NCBI GenBank assembly: GCA_902491625.1
Contig: CABUIO010000019.1
Coordinates: forward strand, 1-41,967
Reading direction: 5' to 3'
Length of the DNA: 41,967 nucleotides
Source of the DNA: an uncultured Porphyromonadaceae bacterium
GTDB taxonomy: Bacteria > Bacteroidota > Bacteroidia > Bacteroidales > Muribaculaceae
In this document: piece by piece, positions 35,696 through 41,967 of the stretch
How positions within the stretch are numbered: position 1 is the stretch's first letter
Layout of the letters: the number at the start of each line of letters is the position of its first letter
The notes under the pieces: generated by a model
Database searches by the model: none
Told to the model about the DNA's origin: nothing
What the model saw: the letters and a program-made list of their open reading frames with translations, nothing else
Position numbers and translations under genes: made by a program

Positions 35696-36316
35696 GTGAT
35701 CGAGGATATTCAGGAGCCTGAGGGACCCAACCTCTGGGACGCTTCCAAAGCTACCCTCGGTACAGTCTATTTCGCTCCGTCGTGGACTCCCAGCACGGAT
35801 TACTCAGCCGAGATCAACGAATCCGGCAATCTTTCCGCTTCCCTGACCGCTGCCACATTCGAGCGCTGGCAGGCTCAGTTCCCCATCCACAACACCGTGG
35901 ATCTCGTGAACGGCCGCGAATACTATTTCTCATGCCAGGTGCGCACCAACAACGAATTCACATGCAAGGTGAAGCTTGAAGAGGACATAGAGGGTGAAAA
36001 CAAGCCTTCCTGCATGGACGAGGACATTGCCCTTGAGAACGGCGTCAACACCTTTAAGACAACATTCACCGGCAAGGACATGAGCAACATCACGCTGCTC
36101 TATGACTTCGGCACCAACCCCGAGAACACCGACATCCTCGTGCGCAACATCGTCATCAAGGACATGGATCCGTCGGGAGTCGAGGGTGTCTATACGACAG
36201 AGGACGCCGCTCCCGAATATTTCAATCTTCAGGGCATCCGCGTGGCCAATCCCGGCGAAGGCATCTACATCGTGCGCCGTGGCAACAAGGTGACAAAAGA
36301 GATCTTACGCAAATAA
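35696..36316 (+). CDS. 5'-truncated carbohydrate-binding-like protein with C-terminal sorting tail
   Basis: The open frame from a possible GTG at 35696 gives 206 residues, with no signal peptide and no good start; in-frame TAG lies upstream at about 35658. Codons before the GTG read IGIKITNFTLTET, which resembles the end of a domain like the one that follows (TDILVRNIVIKDMD). NLWDASKATLGTVYF to the end of that domain looks like a CBM4/9-type or galactose-binding-like beta-sandwich. The end EYFNLQGIRVANPGEGIYIVRRGN is the typical Bacteroidales sorting tail. The most likely reading is the 3' remnant of a larger secreted-protein gene left next to an unrelated promoter and terminator. It could also be called a pseudogene. 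Confidence 0.6.
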   Translation: MIEDIQEPEGPNLWDASKATLGTVYFAPSWTPSTDYSAEINESGNLSASLTAATFERWQAQFPIHNTVDLVNGREYYFSCQVRTNNEFTCKVKLEEDIEGENKPSCMDEDIALENGVNTFKTTFTGKDMSNITLLYDFGTNPENTDILVRNIVIKDMDPSGVEGVYTTEDAAPEYFNLQGIRVANPGEGIYIVRRGNKVTKEILRK

Positions 36317-36361
36317 TTCCCGCTTCGGCGGCGCCACGCCGCTGATCCCGGAACCACGGTT

Positions 36362-36399
36362 ATAGGGCTTATGAGGCTTATGGAGCCTATAAGCCCTAT
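36362..36399 (+). terminator. Two-tier hairpin after the truncated gene
   Basis: ATAGGGCTTAT (36362-36372) pairs perfectly with ATAAGCCCTAT (36389-36399). AGGCT and AGCCT pair inside. A short TTGTTTAAT stretch follows, giving a plausible terminator separating it from the ribosomal operon. Confidence 0.65.
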
Positions 36400-36435
36400 T
36401 GTTTAATCTGCGCGCGCAGCCGAAAGTAAAAATAT

Positions 36436-36466
36436 TTTGCTGTTAATGAAAAAAGTATTACCTTTG
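36436..36466 (+). promoter_or_regulatory. Promoter of the rplM-rpsI-rpsB-tsf operon
   Basis: TTTG (36436-36439), a 19-nt spacer and TACCTTTG (36459-36466) match the consensus perfectly. The leader to the start codon is about 100 nt. Confidence 0.85.
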
Positions 36467-36508
36467 CACGCCGATTATATCCAAACTATTGCCGTGAGCG
36501 ATCCTCAG

Positions 36509-36546
36509 CGCCGTTTTGGCCAACGGCCGAGCTTCGGAACGCGGCG
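36509..36546 (+). promoter_or_regulatory. Structured leader of rplM with alternative pairings
   Basis: CCGTT-ttggcc-AACGG (36511-36526) and CCGA-gct-TCGG (36527-36537) form two adjacent hairpins. CGCCG (36509-36513) can alternatively pair with CGGCG (36542-36546), which would break the first hairpin. Such switching would suit autoregulation by L13 or S9, which is an inference. Confidence 0.4.
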
Positions 36547-36575
36547 TTTAACAATTTAAACTACAGATATTTAAA

Positions 36576-37055
36576 GTGGATTCTTTAAGTTACAGAACTT
36601 TACCCGCCACTCCGGCTACGATAGAAAAGGAGTGGGTTGTGGTCGACGCAACCGATCAGGTTCTCGGTCGTCTCTGCGCCAAGGTGGCCAAGATTCTCCG
36701 TGGTAAGTATAAGCCCAATTATACACCCTACATGGACTGCGGCGACAATGTCATCATCATCAACGCCGACAAGGTGAAGATGACCGGCAAGAAATTTACA
36801 GATCGCATCTATCTGCGCTACACAGGCTATCCCGGCGGACAGCGCGAGTGCACCCCCGAGGTCCTCATGCTCAAGTCGATGAAGCGTTCCTACAAGCCCG
36901 GCAAACATCCTCTCTACATGAAGGTGGTCAAGGGCATGCTCCCCAAGAACCGTCTCGGCGCGCGTCTGCTCGACAACCTCTATGTCTACAACGGAACTGA
37001 GTATCCTCAGGCAGATTTAAATCCCAAAGTAATCGACATCAACAAACTGAAATAA
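36576..37055 (+). CDS. rplM: Ribosomal protein L13 (uL13)
   Basis: The protein has 159 residues, starting at GTG 36576. Recognisable uL13 segments are VVDATDQVLGRLCAKVAKILRGKYK, the GDNVIIINADKVKMTGKK core, TGYPGG, and GMLPKNRLGARLLDNLYVY. It belongs to the large ribosomal subunit and lies first in an operon with rpsI, as in most bacteria. Here rpsB and tsf follow, with the usual 6-nt gap between rplM and rpsI. Confidence 0.97.
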   Translation: MDSLSYRTLPATPATIEKEWVVVDATDQVLGRLCAKVAKILRGKYKPNYTPYMDCGDNVIIINADKVKMTGKKFTDRIYLRYTGYPGGQRECTPEVLMLKSMKRSYKPGKHPLYMKVVKGMLPKNRLGARLLDNLYVYNGTEYPQADLNPKVIDINKLK

Positions 37056-37061
37056 GGAGAG

Positions 37062-37448
37062 ATGGAAAAAATCAATGCATTAGGACGCCGCAAAGCTGCA
37101 GTAGCTCGCGTGTATCTCACCGATGGCAATGGCGCCATCACTATCAACAAGCGCCCTCTGGAGGTGTATTTCCCTTCTTCTATCCTTCAGTATGTGGTGC
37201 TCCAGCCCCTCAATCTGCTTGAGGCCGCCGGCAAATATGACATCAAGGTAAATCTCCACGGCGGCGGCTACAAAGGCCAGGCCGAGGCTCTTCGTCTCGC
37301 CATCGCCCGCGCTCTCGTGAAGGTCAACCCCGAAGACAAGAAGGCTCTCCGCGCCGAGGGTTTCATGACACGCGACGCCCGCGAGGTCGAGCGCAAGAAA
37401 CCCGGTCGCCCCAAGGCACGCAAGCGCTTCCAGTTCAGCAAGCGTTGA
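37062..37448 (+). CDS. rpsI: Ribosomal protein S9 (uS9)
   Basis: The protein has 128 residues. The start MEKINALGRRKAAVARVYL, the GGGYKGQAEALRLAIARAL block and the basic C-terminus RKKPGRPKARKRFQFSKR, which reaches the P-site tRNA, define uS9. An AGGAGAG ribosome-binding-like motif precedes the ATG, unusual for this phylum where such sites are often weak. Confidence 0.97.
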   Translation: MEKINALGRRKAAVARVYLTDGNGAITINKRPLEVYFPSSILQYVVLQPLNLLEAAGKYDIKVNLHGGGYKGQAEALRLAIARALVKVNPEDKKALRAEGFMTRDAREVERKKPGRPKARKRFQFSKR

Positions 37449-37480
37449 TCGCTGCCTGAACCCGCTGCGCCTGTGGCTAT

Positions 37481-37528
37481 GTTTAGTATCTAAACCGCCG
37501 AGATGGCTCCGTTCCCTACCCGGCGGTT
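37481..37528 (+). promoter_or_regulatory. Mutually exclusive hairpins upstream of rpsB
   Basis: GTTTAG-tat-CTAAAC (37481-37495) overlaps AACCGCCG (37493-37500), which pairs with CGGCGGTT (37521-37528). Both cannot form together. This could be a leader through which S2 limits its own synthesis, as is known in other bacteria. No promoter motif is seen in the rpsI-rpsB space. Confidence 0.4.
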
Positions 37529-37568
37529 GTCAGTCAAAAGAACGTAAACAATTTTTCAATTACCTATA

Positions 37569-38399
37569 ATGGCAACACCAACATTTGATCAGCTTCTCGA
37601 GGCCGGCTGCCACTTCGGCCACCTCAAAAGAAAATGGAATCCCGCCATGGCTCCCTACATCTTCATGGAGCGCAATGGCATACATATCATCGACCTCTAC
37701 AAGACAGCCGCCAAGGCTGAGGAGGCTGCCAATGCTCTCAAGCAGATCGCAAAGAGCGGCAAGAAAGTGCTCTTCGTGGCTACTAAGAAGCAGGCTAAGG
37801 ATGTAATCGCAGAAAAGGCAGGCGCTATCGGCATGCCTTACGTTATCGAGCGCTGGCCCGGAGGTATGCTCACCAACTTCCCCACTATCCGCAAGGCCGT
37901 GAAGAAGATGGACACCATCGACAAGATGGAGAAGGACGGCACTTTCGACAATCTGTCGAAGCGCGAGAAACTCCAGATCACCCGCCAGCGTGCTAAGCTC
38001 GAGAAGACTCTCGGCTCCATAGCAAGCCTTAACCGTCTTCCCTCCGCTCTCTTCGTAGTTGACGTCATGAAGGAGCACATCGCTGTCGCTGAGGCCAACC
38101 GTCTCGGTATCCCCGTCTTCGCTATGGTCGACACTAACTCCGATCCTTCCAACGTCGATTTCGTGATCCCCGCCAACGACGACGCTTCAAAGAGCATCGA
38201 GCTTATCCTCGACACTGTATGCTCAGCTATGGCCGAAGGCCTTGAGGAGCGTAAGGTCGAGAATGTGGACAAGGGTGAGGAGAAGGATGGCGAGGCTGCC
38301 GCCGCTACTCCCGGAAAGCGTCGCCGTGTGCGCCGCAACGAGGCTCCCGCTGCAGAGAAGGCTGAAAAGCCCGCAGAGGAAGCTCCCGCAGAAGCTTGA
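37569..38399 (+). CDS. rpsB: Ribosomal protein S2 (uS2)
   Basis: The protein has 276 residues. Typical segments are LLEAGCHFGHLKRKWNPAMAPYIFMERNGIHIIDLYKT, FVATKKQAKDVI, WPGGMLTNFPTIRKAV, and GIPVFAMVDTNSDPSNVDFVIPANDDASKSIELI. The last 40 residues form an alanine/glutamate/lysine/proline-rich extension that many Bacteroidetes S2 proteins carry. It is followed by tsf, as is usual. Confidence 0.97.
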   Translation: MATPTFDQLLEAGCHFGHLKRKWNPAMAPYIFMERNGIHIIDLYKTAAKAEEAANALKQIAKSGKKVLFVATKKQAKDVIAEKAGAIGMPYVIERWPGGMLTNFPTIRKAVKKMDTIDKMEKDGTFDNLSKREKLQITRQRAKLEKTLGSIASLNRLPSALFVVDVMKEHIAVAEANRLGIPVFAMVDTNSDPSNVDFVIPANDDASKSIELILDTVCSAMAEGLEERKVENVDKGEEKDGEAAAATPGKRRRVRRNEAPAAEKAEKPAEEAPAEA

Positions 38400-38421
38400 T
38401 CCATTCCATCAGATAATATTT

Positions 38422-38477
38422 TCGGCTCCGTCACACCAGACAGGCGATAAGTTGCGCCCCATCGGTGGCGGAGCCGA
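38422..38477 (+). promoter_or_regulatory. Long-range hairpin between rpsB and tsf
   Basis: TCGGCTCCG (38422-38430) pairs perfectly with CGGAGCCGA (38469-38477) across a 38-nt loop. It could be a pausing or processing site between S2 and EF-Ts, or a weak attenuator. No U-run follows. Confidence 0.35.
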
Positions 38478-38514
38478 TGCAATTAACCGAAAACTCTTTT
38501 AAAAATTTTTGAAA

Positions 38515-39510
38515 ATGGCTGTATCCATTGAAGACATAAAGAAACTGCGCAACATGACCGGCGCAGGTCTCTCCGACTGCAAGAAGGCTCTCGCCGAGAC
38601 CGGTAGCGATATCCAGGCCGCTATCGAGATTATCCGTAAGAAAGGTCAGGCCGTGGCCGCCAAGCGCGAGGATCGTCAGGCCGCCGAGGGCTGTGTACTC
38701 GCCGGCACCAACGGCGACTTCGCCGCTATCGTGGCTCTGAAGTGCGAGACGGACTTCGTTGCCAAGAACGAGTCGTTCCGCTCCCTTACAAAGCAGATCC
38801 TCGACATCGCGCTCGCACAGAAGCCCGCTGACATCGAGGCTCTCAAGAATCTCAAGTTTGAGGATGGCCGCACCGTTGCCGAGCACATCACCGATGAAAT
38901 CGGCAAGACGGGCGAGAAGATGGAGCTTGGCGCTTATGAGTGCATCGAGGCTCCCGAGGTTGCCGCTTACGAGCACCTCGGCAACAAGCTCGCCACTATC
39001 GTCGGCCTCAACATGAAGGCTTCCGACGCCGCTGCCGGCAAGGAGGTGGCCATGCAGGTGGCTGCCATGAATCCTGTCGCCGCCACACGTGAGCAGGTGC
39101 CTGCCGCCATCGTGGAGGAGGAGTACAAGGTGGCTGTCGAGAAGACCAAGGAGGAGCAGGTGAAGAAGGCTGTCGAGGCAGCCATCCGTAAAGCCGGACT
39201 CAACCCCAACCATTTCGACTCCGAGGACCACATCGAGAGCAACATCACCAAAGGCTGGATCACACCCGAGGAGGCTGAGAAAGGCCGTGCCATCGCCAAG
39301 GAGACTGCCGCTGCCAAGGCTGCCGCTCTCCCCGAGGCAATGATCACCAAGATTGCCGAAGGCCGCGTCAACAAGTTCTACAAAGAGAACGTGCTCACCG
39401 AGCAGGAATTCCACCGCGATGCCAAGATGACAGTCGGACAGTATCTTGCATCTGTTGACAAAGGTCTTGAGGTAGTGACCTTCAAGCGTGTCAACCTCAA
39501 CGCCGACTAA
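38515..39510 (+). CDS. tsf: Elongation factor Ts
   Basis: The protein has 331 residues from ATG 38515. The N-terminal UBA-like region MAVSIEDIKKLRNMTGAGLSDCKKALAETGSDIQAAIEIIRKKG, FAAIVALKCETDFVAKNESF (the TDFV motif that contacts EF-Tu), and the C-terminal dimerisation region identify it. EF-Ts exchanges GDP for GTP on EF-Tu. It is longer than the E. coli protein (about 283) because of an internal extension. A perfect 15-bp terminator follows. Confidence 0.97.
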   Translation: MAVSIEDIKKLRNMTGAGLSDCKKALAETGSDIQAAIEIIRKKGQAVAAKREDRQAAEGCVLAGTNGDFAAIVALKCETDFVAKNESFRSLTKQILDIALAQKPADIEALKNLKFEDGRTVAEHITDEIGKTGEKMELGAYECIEAPEVAAYEHLGNKLATIVGLNMKASDAAAGKEVAMQVAAMNPVAATREQVPAAIVEEEYKVAVEKTKEEQVKKAVEAAIRKAGLNPNHFDSEDHIESNITKGWITPEEAEKGRAIAKETAAAKAAALPEAMITKIAEGRVNKFYKENVLTEQEFHRDAKMTVGQYLASVDKGLEVVTFKRVNLNAD

Positions 39511-39573
39511 TTGTGTGAAATCCGAGGCCGCAGATAGCGTATTTGTCAATTTGCGGCAATGATAGTCAGCATA

Positions 39574-39615
39574 ATCCCGGAGAAAGGATCTTTTGATTCC
39601 TTTCTCCGGGATTTT
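39574..39615 (+). terminator. Intrinsic terminator of the ribosomal operon
   Basis: A 15-bp perfect stem (39574-39588 with 39598-39612), a 9-nt loop and a T-run at 39612-39615 end the rplM-rpsI-rpsB-tsf operon. Confidence 0.9.
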
Positions 39616-39733
39616 ATGATAGCGTTCTATAATTCAGTTTGTTAAGGCGAGATTTCGTTTCTGTTCAAATGTTAAAAATCGAGATTTGGCTCTGATTCGA
39701 TGCCTGATATTAGAATTTGTGAAATTTTCTTAG

Positions 39734-39741
39734 TAAATTTG
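39734..39741 (+). promoter_or_regulatory. -7 element of glmS
   Basis: TAAATTTG matches TAnnTTTG about 123 nt before the glmS ATG. A TTTG lies at 14 nt, which is too close to serve as the -33 box. Confidence 0.55.
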
Positions 39742-39766
39742 CGGCCAATTAACTGAAAAAATCAAA

Positions 39767-39820
39767 ATGACAATATTCTCCGGGTTGCTTGCTCGTTTGC
39801 ATGGCATGTCGTTGGACTGA
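39767..39820 (+). CDS. Possible 17-codon upstream ORF in the glmS leader
   Basis: ATG 39767 gives MTIFSGLLARLHGMSLD then TGA at 39818. It lies between the predicted start of transcription and glmS. It could be a leader peptide, or chance. The flanking TCCGGG and CCCGGA can pair across it. Confidence 0.2.
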   Translation: MTIFSGLLARLHGMSLD

Positions 39821-39863
39821 CCTTCCCCGGATACAATTACATCCTTTTACAACACAACACGGT

Positions 39864-41711
39864 ATGTGCGGAATTGTAGGTTATTTAGGAGATAAGAACG
39901 TATACGAGATACTGATCAACGGACTTAAACGTCTTGAATATCGCGGCTATGACAGTGCCGGACTCGCTTTGGTCACACCTTCCGGCGCTCTCAACATTTA
40001 CAAGACAAAAGGCAAGGTGAGCAATCTTGAGGAATTCTGTGCAGACAAGAACCTCAAGGCGACTGCCGGTATCGCCCATACACGCTGGGCCACTCACGGC
40101 GAGCCGACTGACAACAATGCCCATCCTCACTACAGCGAGGACGGCAATCTGGCACTCGTGCACAACGGTACGATCGAGAACTACAAGCTTCTGAAAGAGG
40201 CGCTTGAACAGCATGGCTGCAAGTTTCATACGGACACTGACACCGAGGTGCTCGTGCAGCTGATCGAGCATATCCGCATCACCAACAACTGCACTCTGCT
40301 CGACGCGGTCTGCGAGACGCTCCGCAAGGTTGTGGGCGCTTATGCTATGGCTGTGGTCGAGAAAGGGAATACAGACAGGATCATTGCCGCACGCCGTTCG
40401 TCGCCTCTTGTGGTCGGCATCGGCGACAATGAGTTCTTTCTCGGTTCCGACGGCACACCTTTCGTGGAGCACACCAAGGACGTGGTCTATGTCAAGGACG
40501 ACGAGGTGGCTGTCATTGAGCGCGGAAAGCCGCTGAAGCTCTACACCCTCAATGACAAGCGCGAGGCTAAGATTGACGTCAAGAAGCTTGACCTGTCCAT
40601 CGCGCAGCTTGAAAAGGGCGGCTATCCGCATTTCATGCTGAAGGAGATTTTCGAGCAGCCCTCCACACTCACCGACTGTATCCGCGGACGTATTGTGGAA
40701 AAGGGTAAACGTGTGATTCTCAACGGTGTGCTCGATAATAAGGAGAAATTCCTCAACTGCAACAGAATCATTATCGTGGCCTGCGGCACCTCGTGGCATG
40801 CCGCACTGCTGGGCAAACAGCTCATTCAGGACATGTGTGCCATCCCCGTGGAGGTGGAATATGCCAGTGAGTTCCGCTATTCCCATCCGGTGATCACGGA
40901 CAAGGATATTGTCATCGCGGTCAGCCAGTCGGGCGAGACTGCCGACACACTCGCCGCCATTCAGATCGCAAAGAGTAAGGGCGCGTTTGTCTACGGTGTC
41001 AGCAACGTCGTCGGCGCCTCCATCCCGCGTGAGACCCAGAGCGGCACCTATATTCATGTCGGCCCGGAGATCGGTGTGGCATCCACAAAAGCCTTCACCG
41101 GTCAGGTGATGGTCTTCACGATGCTCGCGCTCTGCATAGCGCAGCTCAAAGGCACCATGACGCCCGAGCAGATCGAGGAAGTGGCAGGAAGTGTCATCAA
41201 GATTCCTTCGCTGGTGAAGAAAACCCTGAAGCTCGACGACAAGATCAGGCAGCTCTCTCTCATATATACCTACGCGCGCAATTTCCTCTATCTCGGACGC
41301 GGCTACAGCTATCCCGTCGCCCTTGAAGGAGCGTTGAAACTCAAGGAGATAAGCTATATCCACGCAGAGGGCTATCCTGCCGCAGAGATGAAACACGGAC
41401 CGATAGCGCTCATTGACAGTGAGATGCCTACCGTCATCATCGCGCCCAAAGACCATCTCTACGAGAAGATCGTCAGCAATGTCCAGCAGGTGAAGTCGCG
41501 CCACGGCAGCATCATCGCCATTGTCACCGAGGGAGACACTACCATAACGAATCTCGCCGACCATGTGCTTGAGGTGCCGGGTGTGCCTGAATGTCTCACT
41601 CCTCTGATCACCTCCATTCCCTTGCAGCTCCTCTCATATTACATCGCCATCAACAAGGGCAAGGATGTCGATATGCCGCGTAACCTTGCCAAATCCGTGA
41701 CAGTAGAGTAG
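39864..41711 (+). CDS. glmS: Glutamine-fructose-6-phosphate aminotransferase (isomerising)
   Basis: The protein has 615 residues from ATG 39864; the MCGIVGY start puts the nucleophile at Cys2. The glutaminase domain shows RYRGYDSAGL-type (EYRGYDSAG), GIAHTRWATHG and NGTIENY. The SIS domains show VACGTSWHA, SQSGETADTLAA and SYIHAEGYPAAEMKHGPIALI. The C-terminal LAKSVTVE is the conserved end. The enzyme makes glucosamine-6-phosphate from fructose-6-phosphate and glutamine for peptidoglycan and LPS precursors. The upstream in-frame start at 39789 would add 25 unrelated residues before Cys2 and is rejected. Confidence 0.97.
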   Translation: MCGIVGYLGDKNVYEILINGLKRLEYRGYDSAGLALVTPSGALNIYKTKGKVSNLEEFCADKNLKATAGIAHTRWATHGEPTDNNAHPHYSEDGNLALVHNGTIENYKLLKEALEQHGCKFHTDTDTEVLVQLIEHIRITNNCTLLDAVCETLRKVVGAYAMAVVEKGNTDRIIAARRSSPLVVGIGDNEFFLGSDGTPFVEHTKDVVYVKDDEVAVIERGKPLKLYTLNDKREAKIDVKKLDLSIAQLEKGGYPHFMLKEIFEQPSTLTDCIRGRIVEKGKRVILNGVLDNKEKFLNCNRIIIVACGTSWHAALLGKQLIQDMCAIPVEVEYASEFRYSHPVITDKDIVIAVSQSGETADTLAAIQIAKSKGAFVYGVSNVVGASIPRETQSGTYIHVGPEIGVASTKAFTGQVMVFTMLALCIAQLKGTMTPEQIEEVAGSVIKIPSLVKKTLKLDDKIRQLSLIYTYARNFLYLGRGYSYPVALEGALKLKEISYIHAEGYPAAEMKHGPIALIDSEMPTVIIAPKDHLYEKIVSNVQQVKSRHGSIIAIVTEGDTTITNLADHVLEVPGVPECLTPLITSIPLQLLSYYIAINKGKDVDMPRNLAKSVTVE

Positions 41712-41796
41712 GGCGGTAAGATTGTGACTACTAACAGAGTGGAACATCCTGACATCTATTTTTTGAGATTTTTAGAAAATTTTTTCTCTGAAATAT

Positions 41797-41827
41797 TTTG
41801 CGGGATAGAAAATAATGTCTAACTTTG
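41797..41827 (+). promoter_or_regulatory. Promoter of the tRNA-Thr gene
   Basis: TTTG (41797-41800), a 19-nt spacer and TAACTTTG (41820-41827) form a perfect consensus. The tRNA starts about 83 nt downstream of the predicted start. Confidence 0.8.
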
Positions 41828-41916
41828 CGTCGGTTTTGAGGGAATGACCGCAGCGGCGGTGCCTCGGAAAAAGGCAGGAACCTCAGGACGGCGTCCGGCA
41901 GCAGGCCGGGAAACAA

Positions 41917-41967
41917 GCCTCTTTAGCTCAGTTGGCCAGAGCACGTGATTTGTAATCTCGGGGTCGT
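41917..41967 (+). tRNA. tRNA-Thr (anticodon TGT), 3' part beyond window
   Basis: The 51 bases shown fold as acceptor strand GCCTCTT (41917-41923), D arm GCTC...GAGC (41926-41942), anticodon arm CGTGA-TTTGTAA-TCTCG (41944-41960, anticodon TGT at 41951-41953) and the beginning of the variable region and T arm. One pair of the anticodon stem, T41946 with T41958, is a mismatch. The gene is cut by the window end. Confidence 0.85.

Noticed and set aside
39742..39863. glmS ribozyme in the glmS leader
   Set aside because: The leader is too short and lacks the core sequence, and the ribozyme is known mainly from Firmicutes.
39885..41564. A 559-codon open frame on the minus strand across glmS
   Set aside because: It mirrors the codon structure of glmS, has no recognisable domain, and glmS itself is certain. 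It is an antisense shadow, as are the similar long frames opposite tsf, typA and parC.

Overview
The window looks like a chromosomal segment of a Bacteroidales bacterium, most likely Muribaculaceae or a close relative. The reasons are the repeated TAnnTTTG -7 promoter elements, often with a TTTG box 19-20 nt upstream, the many lipoproteins and outer-membrane barrels, the Bacteroidetes-type families (DUF4493, PCMD, DUF2400/TIGR02757, DUF3316-like barrel, small winged-helix protein), the C-terminal sorting-like tails, and the high-GC coding style. The family-level placement is an inference from style; no 16S gene is present.

Layout. 1-2.6 kb: an EcoRI-type adenine methyltransferase cut by the window edge, then a membrane-anchored PD-(D/E)XK nuclease-like gene lying between two diverged copies of a palindrome-rich intergenic repeat. 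2.6-7.6 kb (minus): an operon of parC, an outer-membrane barrel and an S41 lipoprotein protease, led by a strong promoter and a 193-nt leader whose ends are inverted repeats. 7.6-10 kb (minus): a small winged-helix protein and typA. 10-12.4 kb (plus): DUF362, a P-loop kinase and DUF2400, tightly packed. 12.5-22 kb (plus): one promoter and six genes, comprising three DUF4493 lipoproteins (two also carrying PCMD domains), two paralogous outer-membrane barrels and a PCMD lipoprotein. This is the best candidate here for an uncharacterised multi-component cell-surface system. 22.0-22.5 kb: a nested palindrome of about 190 nt. 22.5-25.8 kb (minus): PAP2 phosphatase, rRNA m5C methyltransferase, SufE and a NYN nuclease. 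26-36.3 kb (plus): two giant secreted modular proteins and a 5'-truncated carbohydrate-binding-like gene. The first giant gene is split from its signal peptide by an in-frame TGA. 36.4-39.6 kb (plus): rplM-rpsI-rpsB-tsf with structured leaders and a strong terminator. 39.7-41.7 kb: glmS. The window ends inside a tRNA-Thr(UGU).

How it fits together. Housekeeping functions (translation, topoisomerase, cell-wall precursor GlmS, Fe-S assembly) alternate with surface-exposed secreted proteins and intergenic repeats. The intergenic spaces are unusually rich in palindromes. The most notable observations are two repeat copies whose hairpins are inverted relative to each other, the nested 190-nt palindrome, the inverted-repeat leader that begins at a predicted transcription start, and the TGA directly after a signal peptide. 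No CRISPR array, IS element, prophage or rRNA was seen.
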